A DNA stretch of 64,000 nt, from the NCBI GenBank assembly GCA_016935315.1, contig JAFGRD010000044.1, forward strand, positions 1-64,000. Direction: 5' to 3'. The notes below the pieces were generated by a model that saw nothing but the letters and a program-made list of their open reading frames with translations, was not told where the DNA came from and did not search any database. The position numbers were made by a program, and so were the translations under genes. Positions within the stretch are counted from its first letter, which is position 1; each line of letters begins with the position of its first letter. The stretch comes from Pirellulales bacterium. GTDB lineage: Bacteria > Planctomycetota > Planctomycetia > Pirellulales > Thermoguttaceae. Below are positions 26,485 through 36,165 of the stretch, in pieces.

Positions 26485-27579
26485 ATGCTACACGCCGTTA
26501 TCATGGCCGGTGGAACCGGCACCCGTTTTTGGCCGGAAAGCCGCGCGCAGCAGCCGAAACAGCTGTTGAGGATGCTGGGCAAAACGACGATGATTCGCTC
26601 GACGGTGGACCGTCTCGGCGACCTGGTTCCGCCCGATCGGGTGCTGGTTGCCACCACGGCCTCCCTGGCCGGCCGGATTGCCGACGAGCTTTCGGAGCTT
26701 CCCCGCGAGGCGATTCTGGCCGAGCCCTGCAAGCGGAACACGGCACCGTGCATCGGGTTGGCGGCGATTTACGTCAGCCGCAGCGACCCGGACGCCACCA
26801 TGGCAGTGATGCCGGCCGACCACGTTATCGGTCCGGACGAGGCGTTTCGCGACGCCGTCCGGTTCGCCGCCTCGCTGGTCGAACAGCAACCGGAGCGGAT
26901 CGTCACATTCGGTGTTCGGCCGACCTACCCGGCCGAAGTGTTCGGCTACATCGAGCGGGGAGAATCGCTTGAAGCCAGCGCGAGCGGTTCGTCTGCGTCG
27001 CCGCCGGTGTACCGCGTGGCCCGATTTCGCGAGAAGCCCAACGCCGGGGTGGCCGCCGAATACGTCCGCTCGGGTGATTTCTATTGGAACTCGGGCATAT
27101 TCCTCTGGAAGGCGCGGACCATTCTAGACGCTCTGGGCAAACACCAGCCGGAGATGTACCGGCGGCTGCAACGGATCGCCGACGCCGCCGAGACATCGGG
27201 CTTCGCCGAGGTGCTGCGGCAGGAGTTCACGGCGATCAAGGCGATCTCGATCGACTATGCCGTGATGGAGCATGCCACGGACATCGTGGTCGTCGAGGCG
27301 TCATTTGACTGGGACGACCTGGGCAGCTGGCAATCGCTGGCTCGCCTCCGCGGCGTCGACGGCGACGGCAACACGATCACCGCGAAGCACTTAGGGCTGA
27401 ACACGACCGGCACGATCGTCCGCGGCGGAGAGAACCACCTGATCGTCACGTTGGGACTGAAGGACTGCCTGGTTGTCCACACGCCCGACGCCACCTTGGT
27501 GGCCAACAAACACGACGAGGAGTCGATCCGCCAGGTCGTTGCGATGCTTGGGGAACAGGGATACGGCGAGTATCTGTAG
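26485..27579 (+). CDS. manC: Mannose-1-phosphate guanylyltransferase
   Basis: 364 residues, the length of single-domain enzymes without the phosphomannose isomerase fusion. It makes GDP-mannose from mannose-1-phosphate and GTP in the cytoplasm. The nucleotide-binding loop MAGGTGTRFWPESR (about 6-19) with QPKQLL is the hallmark. MPADHVIGPDEAF carries the metal-binding Asp, FREKPNA and FYWNSGIFLW are substrate loops, and SIDYAVMEHA with SFDWDDLGSW closes the site. GGAGG lies eight bases before the ATG. It could feed mannose or deoxy-sugars to the polysaccharide locus from 38119. Its leader holds two hairpins. Confidence 0.94.
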   Translation: MLHAVIMAGGTGTRFWPESRAQQPKQLLRMLGKTTMIRSTVDRLGDLVPPDRVLVATTASLAGRIADELSELPREAILAEPCKRNTAPCIGLAAIYVSRSDPDATMAVMPADHVIGPDEAFRDAVRFAASLVEQQPERIVTFGVRPTYPAEVFGYIERGESLEASASGSSASPPVYRVARFREKPNAGVAAEYVRSGDFYWNSGIFLWKARTILDALGKHQPEMYRRLQRIADAAETSGFAEVLRQEFTAIKAISIDYAVMEHATDIVVVEASFDWDDLGSWQSLARLRGVDGDGNTITAKHLGLNTTGTIVRGGENHLIVTLGLKDCLVVHTPDATLVANKHDEESIRQVVAMLGEQGYGEYL

Positions 27580-27595
27580 GCGGCGGGGCCGTCGG

Positions 27596-29329
27596 CTACT
27601 GGTTGCCCTCGGGGCCTTCCTGCTTGAGACTCTCGAATTCCTCGAGCGGGTTGGCGAGCCGCTTCGACTGGTCGGCCGAATCCGCTGCGGCGGCATCGCC
27701 CGCAGCGGCACTGTCGGCGGTGGAATCGGTTCCTTCGTCCTCCGCCTTTTCCTTTTCCTTCTTCTTGACGATCTGATCACGGCCGAGGTGGATCTTCTGG
27801 TAGACGTCGTCGGAGATGATGTAGTACCAGTCGGCGAACCGGTCATTCAGCTCTTTGACCTTTTTCCTACCTTCGGCGATCTTCTCGTCGTACTCGTCCT
27901 GCTTCCGCTTGTTTTCCTTTTCGATCCGCTCGCGCTCCTCTTGGGTCTTTGACTCCGCATCCGCCTTGTCGGCCTCCGGCTTCTCCTGCGTGCCGGCGTT
28001 GTCCGCCGCGGCATCGTCGGGCTTCTTCTCGGCCGCCCCGTTGTCGGCCGCCCCGTCGTCGGTTGTTTCGTCGTCGGTTGTTTCGCCCTCGGCCTTGCCC
28101 TGGTCGGCGCTCTCTTCCGCCGAGGGCAACTCCTCCAATTCGGGCTCCTCCACGAGAGCGGGATTGAACTCGGCCATCACGAAGATGTAGCGGTTCAGGC
28201 CGGCACTTTCCGACTCGTCATCCGGCGTGTCATCCTTCGCGGTGGCGGGCCCGTCGCCAGCGAGGTTGCCGAAGCGCAGAACGTACTCGACGCCGTCCTT
28301 CAGCAGGCAGCGGATCTCCCCCTCGTTGGAAACCAGCTCCATGCGGTCGTCGATCGGCGCGAAGTAGAATCCCTTGCTCTGCAGGGAGAGGCGGGCCTCG
28401 GCATCCTGCGAGAAGCTCTCCTCGGCCTTCAATTCGCCGCTGAGCCCGGCCGGCTTGCGACGGACGTCCACGATCTTCAGGTCGTCCAAGGCGTTTTTGG
28501 CTTCGTTGAGCTTGTCGCTGTTGAGCTCTTCATCCTCGGCCATCTCCAGCGGCACCCATTGGCCTTGCTCGAAGACCTTGTCTTCGAGCATCTTCCATTT
28601 CGGATCGCCCGCGTCGTCATAGGCCAGAATCATCTCGCCGCGTTGGAAGACCACGCCCTGCGACTCGTCGACCGAGTGATCGCGGATTTCAAACTGTTTG
28701 ATGTCCCAGGTGCTCAGCTTCAGCAGGTCTTTTTCGATCCAGTCCTCGAACTTCGTCGAAAGCTTGTCGGTGCTGACCTTCACGGCGTAGACGGCGTCCT
28801 GGCCGACCCGGCGGACATAACGCAACTCGGGCCGGCCGGTGACTTCCTTGCCGACCACCAAGTTCATCAACGTCTTGTCGTCTTTGTCCTTCATGGTCAC
28901 GCGGGTGCCCACACCGACGGCTCCGGCCTTGAGGTCCTTCGAGCCGGGGTCGAGCACGCCGTAGAGTCCGTGGTCGCCCGGGTTGTCGGTCTCGACCGAG
29001 TCGACGGTCAGCCCCAGCACGCTGCTGGCGGCCTCGGCCAGTTGGTCCTTGGCGTCGGTCGGATAGTTGTCGTGGGAGGGGATCGACCATCGATTGCCGA
29101 CCTGCGCCACGCGAAACGCGACGGGCGTGCCGGTGTCCTCCTCGTACTTGATGATCTCCAGATCGGCGGCGGCCAAGGGGTCGAAGTCATCGAACAGCGG
29201 CTTGCCGAGCATGTCCTGGGGATCGAGTTCAGGCAGCCAGTTCTGGCTCATCAGCGTAAAGCCCAGCAGCACGGCTACCGCGACAACGGCCACGCTTGCG
29301 AAGACGGTAGTTTTGGCGATTTCGTTCAT
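27596..29329 (-). CDS. DUF4340-type membrane-anchored protein of the ABC operon
   Basis: 577 residues. One N-terminal membrane helix (TTVFASVAVVAVAVLLGFTL) is followed by an extracytoplasmic beta-rich domain of the DUF4340 type (LEIIKYEEDTGTPVAFRVAQ; WIEKDLLKLSTWDIKQFEI). A long Ala/Glu/Asp/Lys-rich stretch (about residues 420-510) precedes a last structured piece (WYYIISDDVYQKIHLGRD). Such proteins follow GldG-like ABC components in many bacteria, and its function is not established. AGGAA precedes ATG 29329. It is third in a minus-strand operon after the ATPase and the permease/GldG fusion. Confidence 0.82.
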   Translation of the reverse strand: MNEIAKTTVFASVAVVAVAVLLGFTLMSQNWLPELDPQDMLGKPLFDDFDPLAAADLEIIKYEEDTGTPVAFRVAQVGNRWSIPSHDNYPTDAKDQLAEAASSVLGLTVDSVETDNPGDHGLYGVLDPGSKDLKAGAVGVGTRVTMKDKDDKTLMNLVVGKEVTGRPELRYVRRVGQDAVYAVKVSTDKLSTKFEDWIEKDLLKLSTWDIKQFEIRDHSVDESQGVVFQRGEMILAYDDAGDPKWKMLEDKVFEQGQWVPLEMAEDEELNSDKLNEAKNALDDLKIVDVRRKPAGLSGELKAEESFSQDAEARLSLQSKGFYFAPIDDRMELVSNEGEIRCLLKDGVEYVLRFGNLAGDGPATAKDDTPDDESESAGLNRYIFVMAEFNPALVEEPELEELPSAEESADQGKAEGETTDDETTDDGAADNGAAEKKPDDAAADNAGTQEKPEADKADAESKTQEERERIEKENKRKQDEYDEKIAEGRKKVKELNDRFADWYYIISDDVYQKIHLGRDQIVKKKEKEKAEDEGTDSTADSAAAGDAAAADSADQSKRLANPLEEFESLKQEGPEGNQ

Positions 29330-29403
29330 TTCCTGTTTCCTCGTTTGGCCTTTTCTGGAGGAATTGGGATGCTTCCTATGGGACGACGGGTCTGAGAACA
29401 AGA

Positions 29404-32391
29404 CTACCGCAGCCGCGACCGGGCCACGCCTTCGCGCTCCCGGGCGCGCCGGGTGAAGAAGACGACCAGGGCCACGATCAGCGGCGGAATCGGCGGCAGC
29501 ACCACGGCCCAGGTCTTGTACGTGTTCTGTACGTGTTGAATCTCCAGGGCCTGTTCCGTCTCGATCTGCTTGATTTCCCGGTCTTGCTTCTGTTTGAGCT
29601 GCTCGACCTTGTTGCTCATGCGCCGCTGGCCGTCCTGCAACGCCAACGCCACCCGGCGAAGAATCTCCTGGTCGTCGATCTTCTGCTTCCGCATGTCCTC
29701 GCGGAGCTTGCCCATCTTCTTGTCCAAGGCCTTCTGCTCCTGTTCTTGGGCTTCGTCGAAGTCTCTCTGGAGCTTTTCGCGGGTCTTGGCGGTTTTTGTG
29801 CGAGCCTTCTCGATGTACTCGTCCACCCGGGCAAGCGTGCGGTGCTTGGGGCGCCGGCTGCGGATGCCCACGAAACGCTCGTCGCCGGCCAGGGAGTCCA
29901 AAAGGTTCAGCACGAAGGTGACGTTGTCGAACTGAAAGTCGACGCCCATTTCCGGGTTGTCGCCCTGCTCGCGGAGCAGGAAGAACTCGCGGTGAAGCAT
30001 GTCGATGTCGGCCACCAGAATCACGTTGATCTCGCGGTCCTTGGGCTTCTCCGACTTGGCGTCGGCTTGCTCTGCGGCGCCTGTATCGGAATCCTCTGTC
30101 GCGTCGGAATCGGTCGCCGCGTGGGTGCCGGCGTCCACTGCATCGGCTGTCTCCGGGGTGGTCGGCGGGGTGGTCTCGGGAGTGGTAGCGTCGACATTCG
30201 TATCGGCGGGTGAGCCGTCCTCGTGAGGATCGTCATGGGCCGCTTCGTCGGATGCCGCCTTCTCCGGGCCGCCGGTCTCACCGGCAACGCCGCCCTCTCC
30301 GGGCTCGCCGCTTTCTCCGGGCAGACCCAGGTCGCCCTTCGGCGCCTCCGCTGGGACGGTACCCTTGATCTGGGCAGCCAGTATGTATGAGGTGTTGCCG
30401 GGCTCGCGCGGTCGATTGGGGTTCAGGCCTCGCGGACCGAACATCGACATTTCGAGCATATCGCCGTAACGGACGGTTCCGGAGAATCGCACGGTGCGGA
30501 CCAGTGGCTCGAAATCCAACGGAGACACGTTCAATTTCGAGAAGGATCCCGGGAAGGGAAACAGCAACAACTGCAGCTTTGAGCTGATCGCGGCGTCCTG
30601 ATTGAATGGATTCTCGCCGTCGACCGCCCTATCGACGAAGACCATCTCCTCCGGAAGATGCTCCAGCTTGCGATAGGGGTTGCGCTCTTGCCACACAATG
30701 GCGTCCGGAGCAAAATCGATTCCCAGTAACCGCCAGAGCTGGCCGAGGTCGCCCTTCGGCGGCGGCGGCTGACGCATCATCATCGGGTTCATGCCGCCCG
30801 GCGGTTGACGCGGGACGCTGGTCCCGGGCACATTGGCGGCGAACCCGGGAAAGGGATCCTCGAAAATGGCGGTGGGGACCCCCGAGCGGATCGCGGCCAC
30901 CAGGTTTGTCATCTCCTCCTCCCCCATCGACGACGGTTGCACGGCCAGCAGGGCGTCGTACTCGTCGCCGATCGGGCTGGCCGGATCGACCTGCTCCACT
31001 TCGTACATCTTTTCCAGCTCGTCGATGATCGGCCAGTTGGGGCTGGACGACATCGTCTGCATGTTGAAGCGGCCATAGAGTTGGGCGTCGGTCTGGACGA
31101 TGCCGATCTTCTTGCGCTTCTGCTGCGTGACCGTGCAAATCGAGCGAACCAGTTCGTATTCCACGGGAATTCCACGATCGATAAACGGCAACGTGACCTT
31201 CTCCAGGCCGCAGGTGAACGCCACGCCCAGAAATATCTGAGCCTCGGCCATGGTCCCCCGACGCATCGTGACCACGCGTCGCGGCGTGATATTGAATCGT
31301 TGTTCCGCCCGAACCGCGTCCTCGCTAAACTGCTCGGTCGGATGGATCCGCACCTGAACGCGATCGCCGCCCCGGGCACTGAGTTCGCGCAGCATCGACA
31401 GCAGGTCGGTGCGTGTCTGGACGTACGACTCGGGCACGACCGGGCTGATGAAGGCTTCGACCTGCACGGGGCGCTTTAAGTCCAGCTCACTAAGGAGCTT
31501 CGTGGTTTGCGGTGACAGCGAGCTGAGCTTCTCGGTCGTGGCGTCGAGCCGCAGATCGAACAGGCTGAGGTTGAAGAAGATGAGGGCCGTTACCGCCAGC
31601 ACGACCAGCGAGAGCGTGCGGACCAGGTAGTGCAGCGCCATGATGATCCAGTCGCGGCCTCGGATCCAGTGTCGGCGGCCGATCAGCACCATGCTCAGAT
31701 AGAGCATCACCACCATCACCATCATGAAGTAGGTGAACCCGGAAAGCGTGATCATGCCGCGGCCGAAGTCGGCGAACTGCTCGCCGATGCTCCACCGCTT
31801 GACCATCCGAGCCAGAGTCGGCCCGAAGATCGCCTCCGCATTGACCGCGAAGACCAAGGGAGCATTGAACGCGGCACCCAGAACGAACCCCACGGTGATG
31901 TTGTCGGTCAGGAACGAGGCGACCATGCCGACGGCCAGCATCGCCAGCCCCACCAGCCAGTAGCCGACGTAGGTTCCCACGAAGAGTCCCACGTCGAAAT
32001 TGCCGAGGCTGAGATACGCCAGCATGACGGCGTTGCAGGCCAGCGAAAACAGCAGCGAGACGCTGAAGATGGCCACGGCGGCCAGGTATTTGCCCAGCAC
32101 GATGTCGAAGTCGCCCGCGGGAATGGTCAGCAACAGCTCGTCGGTCCCTTGCCGGCGCTCGTCGGCCCAGATGCTCATGGTGATCGCCGGGATGAAGACC
32201 AGCATGATGAACGGAAACATCGAGTTGAGCTGGTCGAGATTGGCCAGGTTCGCGTTGAAGAACTCGTTGGGCCAGAATGCCGCGAACGAGCTGAGCAGCA
32301 CGAAGACGCAGATGAACACGTAGCCCGTCGGGCTGGCGAAGTAGCTGACGAAGTTCCGTGTGAATACTGCACGTATGACGTTGGTATTCAT
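29404..32391 (-). CDS. ABC-2 permease fused to a GldG-like domain
   Basis: 995 residues. The first about 250 residues have six membrane helices of an ABC-2 permease like GldF (VFTRNFVSYFASPTGYVF, SIWADERRQGTDELLLTIP). A seventh helix (LSLVVLAVTALIFFNLSLF) starts the GldG-like part, which is extracytoplasmic: LSSLSPQTTKLLSELDLKRPV is typical of the GldG/ABC auxiliary family. A proline/acid-rich linker (about 660-760) and a long charged coiled coil (about 840-960) precede a final helix (VVLPPIPPLIVALVVFF). In Bacteroidetes GldF and GldG are separate genes linked to gliding. Here they are one chain, and motility is not implied. Confidence 0.85.
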   Translation of the reverse strand: MNTNVIRAVFTRNFVSYFASPTGYVFICVFVLLSSFAAFWPNEFFNANLANLDQLNSMFPFIMLVFIPAITMSIWADERRQGTDELLLTIPAGDFDIVLGKYLAAVAIFSVSLLFSLACNAVMLAYLSLGNFDVGLFVGTYVGYWLVGLAMLAVGMVASFLTDNITVGFVLGAAFNAPLVFAVNAEAIFGPTLARMVKRWSIGEQFADFGRGMITLSGFTYFMMVMVVMLYLSMVLIGRRHWIRGRDWIIMALHYLVRTLSLVVLAVTALIFFNLSLFDLRLDATTEKLSSLSPQTTKLLSELDLKRPVQVEAFISPVVPESYVQTRTDLLSMLRELSARGGDRVQVRIHPTEQFSEDAVRAEQRFNITPRRVVTMRRGTMAEAQIFLGVAFTCGLEKVTLPFIDRGIPVEYELVRSICTVTQQKRKKIGIVQTDAQLYGRFNMQTMSSSPNWPIIDELEKMYEVEQVDPASPIGDEYDALLAVQPSSMGEEEMTNLVAAIRSGVPTAIFEDPFPGFAANVPGTSVPRQPPGGMNPMMMRQPPPPKGDLGQLWRLLGIDFAPDAIVWQERNPYRKLEHLPEEMVFVDRAVDGENPFNQDAAISSKLQLLLFPFPGSFSKLNVSPLDFEPLVRTVRFSGTVRYGDMLEMSMFGPRGLNPNRPREPGNTSYILAAQIKGTVPAEAPKGDLGLPGESGEPGEGGVAGETGGPEKAASDEAAHDDPHEDGSPADTNVDATTPETTPPTTPETADAVDAGTHAATDSDATEDSDTGAAEQADAKSEKPKDREINVILVADIDMLHREFFLLREQGDNPEMGVDFQFDNVTFVLNLLDSLAGDERFVGIRSRRPKHRTLARVDEYIEKARTKTAKTREKLQRDFDEAQEQEQKALDKKMGKLREDMRKQKIDDQEILRRVALALQDGQRRMSNKVEQLKQKQDREIKQIETEQALEIQHVQNTYKTWAVVLPPIPPLIVALVVFFTRRAREREGVARSRLR

Positions 32392-32498
32392 GGTTCCTAC
32401 CGAACTGATCGTTGGGGTTTGAGACTTGTCACAACCGAAGGCGATCCGGGGCGCCAGATTGGCATCGTCTGGTCAAACGCAAGCCGTCTGCCGAGGGC

Positions 32499-33248
32499 CT
32501 ACGCGGTCGCAGCCTCCGACTGGCCGCAAAGTTGGCGGAAATGCTCGTCCAGCGGCCTGTGGTCGCTGGTTAACTGGCTGAAGGCACCGTCGTAGACCAG
32601 ACGACCCTCGTTGATAAACAACACGCGGGAAGCCATCGCCTGGACTTCCTGCAGAATATGGGTCGACAACAGAATCGTCTTGTTCTTGCCGAGCTTGCGA
32701 ATGGTCTCCCGGACCTCGTGGATCTGGTTGGGATCGAGGCCGGCGGTCGGCTCGTCGAGAATCAGCACGTCGGGTTCGTGCAACAACGCCTGGGCCATGC
32801 CCGCCCGTTGCCGGTAGCCGCGAGACAGCTTTCCGATCGGTTTGCCGATCACGCTGCCCAGCGCACACAGTTCGACCACGGCGTCGATTCGTTGGCGAGC
32901 ACGCTGCGGAGACAGTCCCCGGGCCTTGGCGAAAAACTGCAGCAGGCTCCTGGGAGTCATATCGAGGTACAAGGGGCCATTTTCGGGGAGGTATCCGAGC
33001 CGGGCCGAGCCGACCACGCGATCGCTCGACATGTCGTGTCCGGCGATCCTCGCTTCCCCTTCAGAGGGGGCAAGGTAGCCGGTCAGCACCTTCATCGTGG
33101 TGCTCTTCCCCGCCCCGTTGGGGCCCAGGAACGCGACCACCTCACCCTGGCATACTTCAAACGAGATGTCTTGGATGGCCGCAAAATCGCCATAGTACTT
33201 CGATAGCCCGATGGCTTCGATCATGGCCGAACCTTGCTGATTGCTCAT
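32499..33248 (-). CDS. ABC transporter ATP-binding protein (GldA/NatA-like)
   Basis: 249 residues with Walker A GPNGAGKSTTM, Q-loop region GYLPENGPLYLDMT, ABC signature LSRGYRQRAG, Walker B VLILDEPTAGLD and the switch His in STHILQEV. It is the cytoplasmic motor that should pair with the ABC-2 permease/GldG fusion encoded next, 107 bases downstream. GGAG precedes ATG 33248; ATG 33224 is a second option. Substrate is unknown. Confidence 0.92.
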   Translation of the reverse strand: MSNQQGSAMIEAIGLSKYYGDFAAIQDISFEVCQGEVVAFLGPNGAGKSTTMKVLTGYLAPSEGEARIAGHDMSSDRVVGSARLGYLPENGPLYLDMTPRSLLQFFAKARGLSPQRARQRIDAVVELCALGSVIGKPIGKLSRGYRQRAGMAQALLHEPDVLILDEPTAGLDPNQIHEVRETIRKLGKNKTILLSTHILQEVQAMASRVLFINEGRLVYDGAFSQLTSDHRPLDEHFRQLCGQSEAATA

Positions 33249-33582
33249 CGCGAATCGCTCCGGATTAAGAAAAACCGTGTGATATCTGGGGCAATGGTGG
33301 GCCGGAAGGCACCGGCCTCGGCATGTTCAAACTTGATATTATAGCCGACCGAGCACGAAACACCATAGGGGGAAGGCGTTTCGCCGCAGCCACACGGGAG
33401 AGGGGTGTGCTTGGGCTGGGTATCTGCCAACCATCGTGCTGGGGCGATTACCGACTCGGCAAGTCAAGCGGAAGCGGGGATATAGAAGAAATACGCGGCA
33501 CGTGAGGGCGTGGTTCACATCGAACGGCCCATCGAGTAGGTCGGCTTGGCATCCTCAGCACGACCCCACGACTGCGGGACCG
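33249..33582. other. Intergenic region upstream of the ABC operon
   Basis: No supported gene. It holds the perfect -10 listed separately at 33338-33343 (minus strand) and otherwise no recognised signal. Confidence 0.5.
33338..33343 (-). promoter_or_regulatory. Consensus -10 element of the ABC operon
   Basis: On the minus strand this reads TATAAT, 90 bases upstream of the ATPase start. The -35 region (TGGTGT at 17 bases) is a poor match. It probably drives the ATPase, permease and DUF4340 genes. Confidence 0.45.
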
Positions 33583-33999
33583 CTAAGTACCATCGCCAAA
33601 CAACTGCTGGCGGAGCTTTGCCAGCTCGGCCTCCTGCCCGCGCAATCGATTCGTGTCGAGCCACTTCGGTTCGGTAAACACCTGGGCCGGATAGGCCAGT
33701 TGCGACCGTGCAGCCAATTGGCGTAGCAGGGCTCGCTCCCGGCGGCTCAAGTGGTGGATCCGGCACAGCGCGCTGAACAGCATCCCCTGGCTGTGACGGA
33801 GTCGGCCGTGGTGAACTCGGGAGGCAACAAAGAGGGCGACACAAACAGTAGCGATCACGACGGCCGCAATCACGAGATAGAAGATGATCTCGCCCGTGTC
33901 GGCTCCCCCCACGCGTGGCCTGCTGGCGTCTCCGAGCCTTCTGGCTCCCAAGAGGATCTGCGGCATCAGCACCGCGATAGTCGGCTGCAGAGTCATCAT
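33583..33999 (-). CDS. Small membrane protein of unknown function
   Basis: 138 residues. One strong membrane helix (IIFYLVIAAVVIATVCVALFV, about 38-58) is followed by a basic cytoplasmic part (HHGRLRHSQGMLFSALCR, LSRRERALLRQLAARS) ending in a charged helix (GQEAELAKLRQQLFGD). I do not recognise a family. Its ATG overlaps the stop of the HEAT-repeat gene by one base, so the two are probably translated together and may act together at the membrane. A second ATG three bases later is also possible. Confidence 0.65.
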   Translation of the reverse strand: MMTLQPTIAVLMPQILLGARRLGDASRPRVGGADTGEIIFYLVIAAVVIATVCVALFVASRVHHGRLRHSQGMLFSALCRIHHLSRRERALLRQLAARSQLAYPAQVFTEPKWLDTNRLRGQEAELAKLRQQLFGDGT

Positions 34000-35663
34000 C
34001 AGGTGATCTCTTCCGTTTCTTCTTCTGGGACTTGCGCTGTGGCGCCCGATTCCTCTGCTTCGTCCTGTTCGCCGTCGCCGAGACGTTGCAGCAACGAGCG
34101 GCTGATCCGTTCGAGACTCTGTTCGGCCGCTTCCTGGACGACCACGCTACGGTCGAACAACGCGTCGCGAAGTGCTTCCCAAGTGGGCATCGTCTCGCAT
34201 TCCGCCAACGCCTTGGCGACCACCACCCGCACCATGTGGTCGTCGTCGCTGAGCAGCTTGATGACGGTGCTCTCCACTTCCTCGGTCAGCCCCATTGCGC
34301 CAGCCGCCTGCACGGCGCGGCGGCGACGTACCGGCGACATGGACTTCATTTCCACGATAAGCTTGTCGGCTGCGCTGGAGTCGATCCGTCGGACGATGTG
34401 TCCGGCAATGGACTGCAGCAGGTCGGGCATCGAATCGAAGTTGGCCAGGAACTGGCGGAGAGTGAATTCGGGCATCGCCTCGCGGAGCGCCTCATGGACC
34501 CGATCGTCGAGGCTGTCGATTCGATCGATCAGCATCGAAAACGCGCCGGGGATCTTGCGGAGACGGATCTGCCGGATGATGGTGGCCTGGACCTCGGGAT
34601 CTTCATCGTCGAGTGCTTTGACGGCCAGCGAGTTCGCTTCCTCGCCTTCGAACTTGGCCAGGCCCCTGGCGGCCGCCCGACGTCCGATGGGTCTACCCTT
34701 CAAAAGGAGATGTCCGATCACGTTGAGCACCTGCTGCCGATCAAGCGAAGAACCCATCAGCATGCGGACGGCGCCCTCCTGAGCGGCGGAGCTGACCTTC
34801 TCCAGCAGTTCATGCCCCGGCTCGGCCCAGGCTAGGTAATTGAACCGCGGGAGCGTCTCGATAATCGCTCTGGAAGGTCGGGAACCGACGGCCCGCAGCA
34901 GATGATCGACGAATCTCCTGTCGCAGCGTTCGGAGATCACGTTCAGCACCACATGGGGCATCTGCGAGTCTTCGAGGAACCCCAGCAGCAAGCGGAGCAC
35001 GCCGCCTCGCCGGCTTGTCGAAAGCACGTCCAAGATGGCCTGATGGCTGACCTCCTCGGTACGCTGCAGCAGTTGCCTGAGCGTGACGTTCCTCTGCTTG
35101 GCGATCAGCAGAAAGGCCTCGACCGCTTCCAAACGCTGGTGTCGATGGAACTTGCGGGTAGCGTCTTCCAGGGCCGCCGTCACGCGGCTGCGGACGACGT
35201 CCTGCTGCTTGACCCTCGGTTGGTCGGTCACGCCGCTGAGTTCGGCATAGAACGCTTCGGCCAGCTTCAGTGCCGTTTGTGCCATCAACTCCGCCCGGGG
35301 ATTGTCCGGCTCGACCAGAACCGAGATGACGTCCGGAAGCGCGCCGAAAAGGCGTAACGCCACGATCGCGTCGCAGGCGGCCTGGCAGGTCTGCAGGTCG
35401 GGGTCCTGAAGCCTTTCGGTCACCGTAGCCGAGAGCCGCTCGGGACGTTCGTTGATGATTGCTCTCGACGATTCGTCCAGGTCTGCAAGGCGTTGGAACA
35501 CTGCGCGGTGCCCTTCCGGGCTGCGACGGTCCAGCAGGGCCTTGACGGCGGCTTGCCGACTGGCGGCATGGGGGGAGTCCAAGGTGGCGACCAGCAGGTC
35601 GACCGCCGCCTCATTCTCCGTCTTGGTAAGGTGCTGAAACGTCGTCTTGAAGCCTGCACTCAT
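33999..35663 (-). CDS. HEAT-repeat protein
   Basis: 554 residues composed of helical pairs of the HEAT/PBS type, for example SPHAASRQAAVKALLDRRSP near the start, ALDDEDPEVQATIIRQIRL in the middle and LLSDDDHMVRVVVAKALAEC near the end. These make a curved solenoid used for protein binding. No signal peptide, helix into the membrane or catalytic motif is visible, so it is probably a cytoplasmic scaffold. The C-terminus is acidic. It overlaps the small membrane protein gene that follows. Confidence 0.85.
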   Translation of the reverse strand: MSAGFKTTFQHLTKTENEAAVDLLVATLDSPHAASRQAAVKALLDRRSPEGHRAVFQRLADLDESSRAIINERPERLSATVTERLQDPDLQTCQAACDAIVALRLFGALPDVISVLVEPDNPRAELMAQTALKLAEAFYAELSGVTDQPRVKQQDVVRSRVTAALEDATRKFHRHQRLEAVEAFLLIAKQRNVTLRQLLQRTEEVSHQAILDVLSTSRRGGVLRLLLGFLEDSQMPHVVLNVISERCDRRFVDHLLRAVGSRPSRAIIETLPRFNYLAWAEPGHELLEKVSSAAQEGAVRMLMGSSLDRQQVLNVIGHLLLKGRPIGRRAAARGLAKFEGEEANSLAVKALDDEDPEVQATIIRQIRLRKIPGAFSMLIDRIDSLDDRVHEALREAMPEFTLRQFLANFDSMPDLLQSIAGHIVRRIDSSAADKLIVEMKSMSPVRRRRAVQAAGAMGLTEEVESTVIKLLSDDDHMVRVVVAKALAECETMPTWEALRDALFDRSVVVQEAAEQSLERISRSLLQRLGDGEQDEAEESGATAQVPEEETEEIT

Positions 35664-36093
35664 CGTTCGCGACCCGTCTGGGATGGTTTACCCCGCCATG
35701 CGTCCGGCAAGGACGAAAAAGAAGCCGACCCGGCACCGGATCCGGCGCGAAAATGTGCGATGCGAACTCCCGGCTGGCCGGCGCCGCAGCCGTCTCCCAG
35801 ATCCCGCGCCGCAAATCCAACGTTAAAGCTTACGTTACACTTGCGCCGCGCGCCGCTGCTATGTGAGGTGGACCCGCAGCGAAATCGTCCTGCGAGGAAC
35901 GATCGCTTTGGGCCGAGAATGCGGCGAGTTCCGATTGAACGCCTTATGCCGCCCGGGACCGCCAATCGAACGGCTGCCAGCGGTCTCCAGAAAGCCTCGA
36001 CAGGCACGCCCCAGAGATGAACCCTGAACACGGACAGCGGGTAGGAACCTCACGGAGGTCGGACAGAGGTGGCAAGAGCCGGCGTGCGGCGAG
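35664..36093. other. Gene-free interval
   Basis: No supported gene between the HEAT-repeat start and the nadB end. Short open frames on both strands lack motifs and ribosome-binding sites. The promoter of the HEAT gene should be near its left edge, but I cannot place it. Confidence 0.5.
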
Positions 36094-36110
36094 GCCCGAC
36101 CAGGTCGGGC
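36094..36110 (-). terminator. Hairpin downstream of nadB
   Basis: GCCCGAC-CAG-GTCGGGC is a perfect seven-base stem 56 bases past the nadB stop. No T-run follows on the minus strand, so intrinsic termination is uncertain. The same core occurs in the palindromic repeats. Confidence 0.35.
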
Positions 36111-36165
36111 GGGATCCCATGGCGGCTGGGGATTCGCCTTAGCGACCTGGAAGTGTGCCCGACCC

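Noticed and set aside
29533-30213. Leu/Val-rich plus-strand frame opposite the GldG-like coiled coil
   Set aside because: The apparent membrane-like sequence is the complement of Lys/Glu/Gln codons; it is a shadow.
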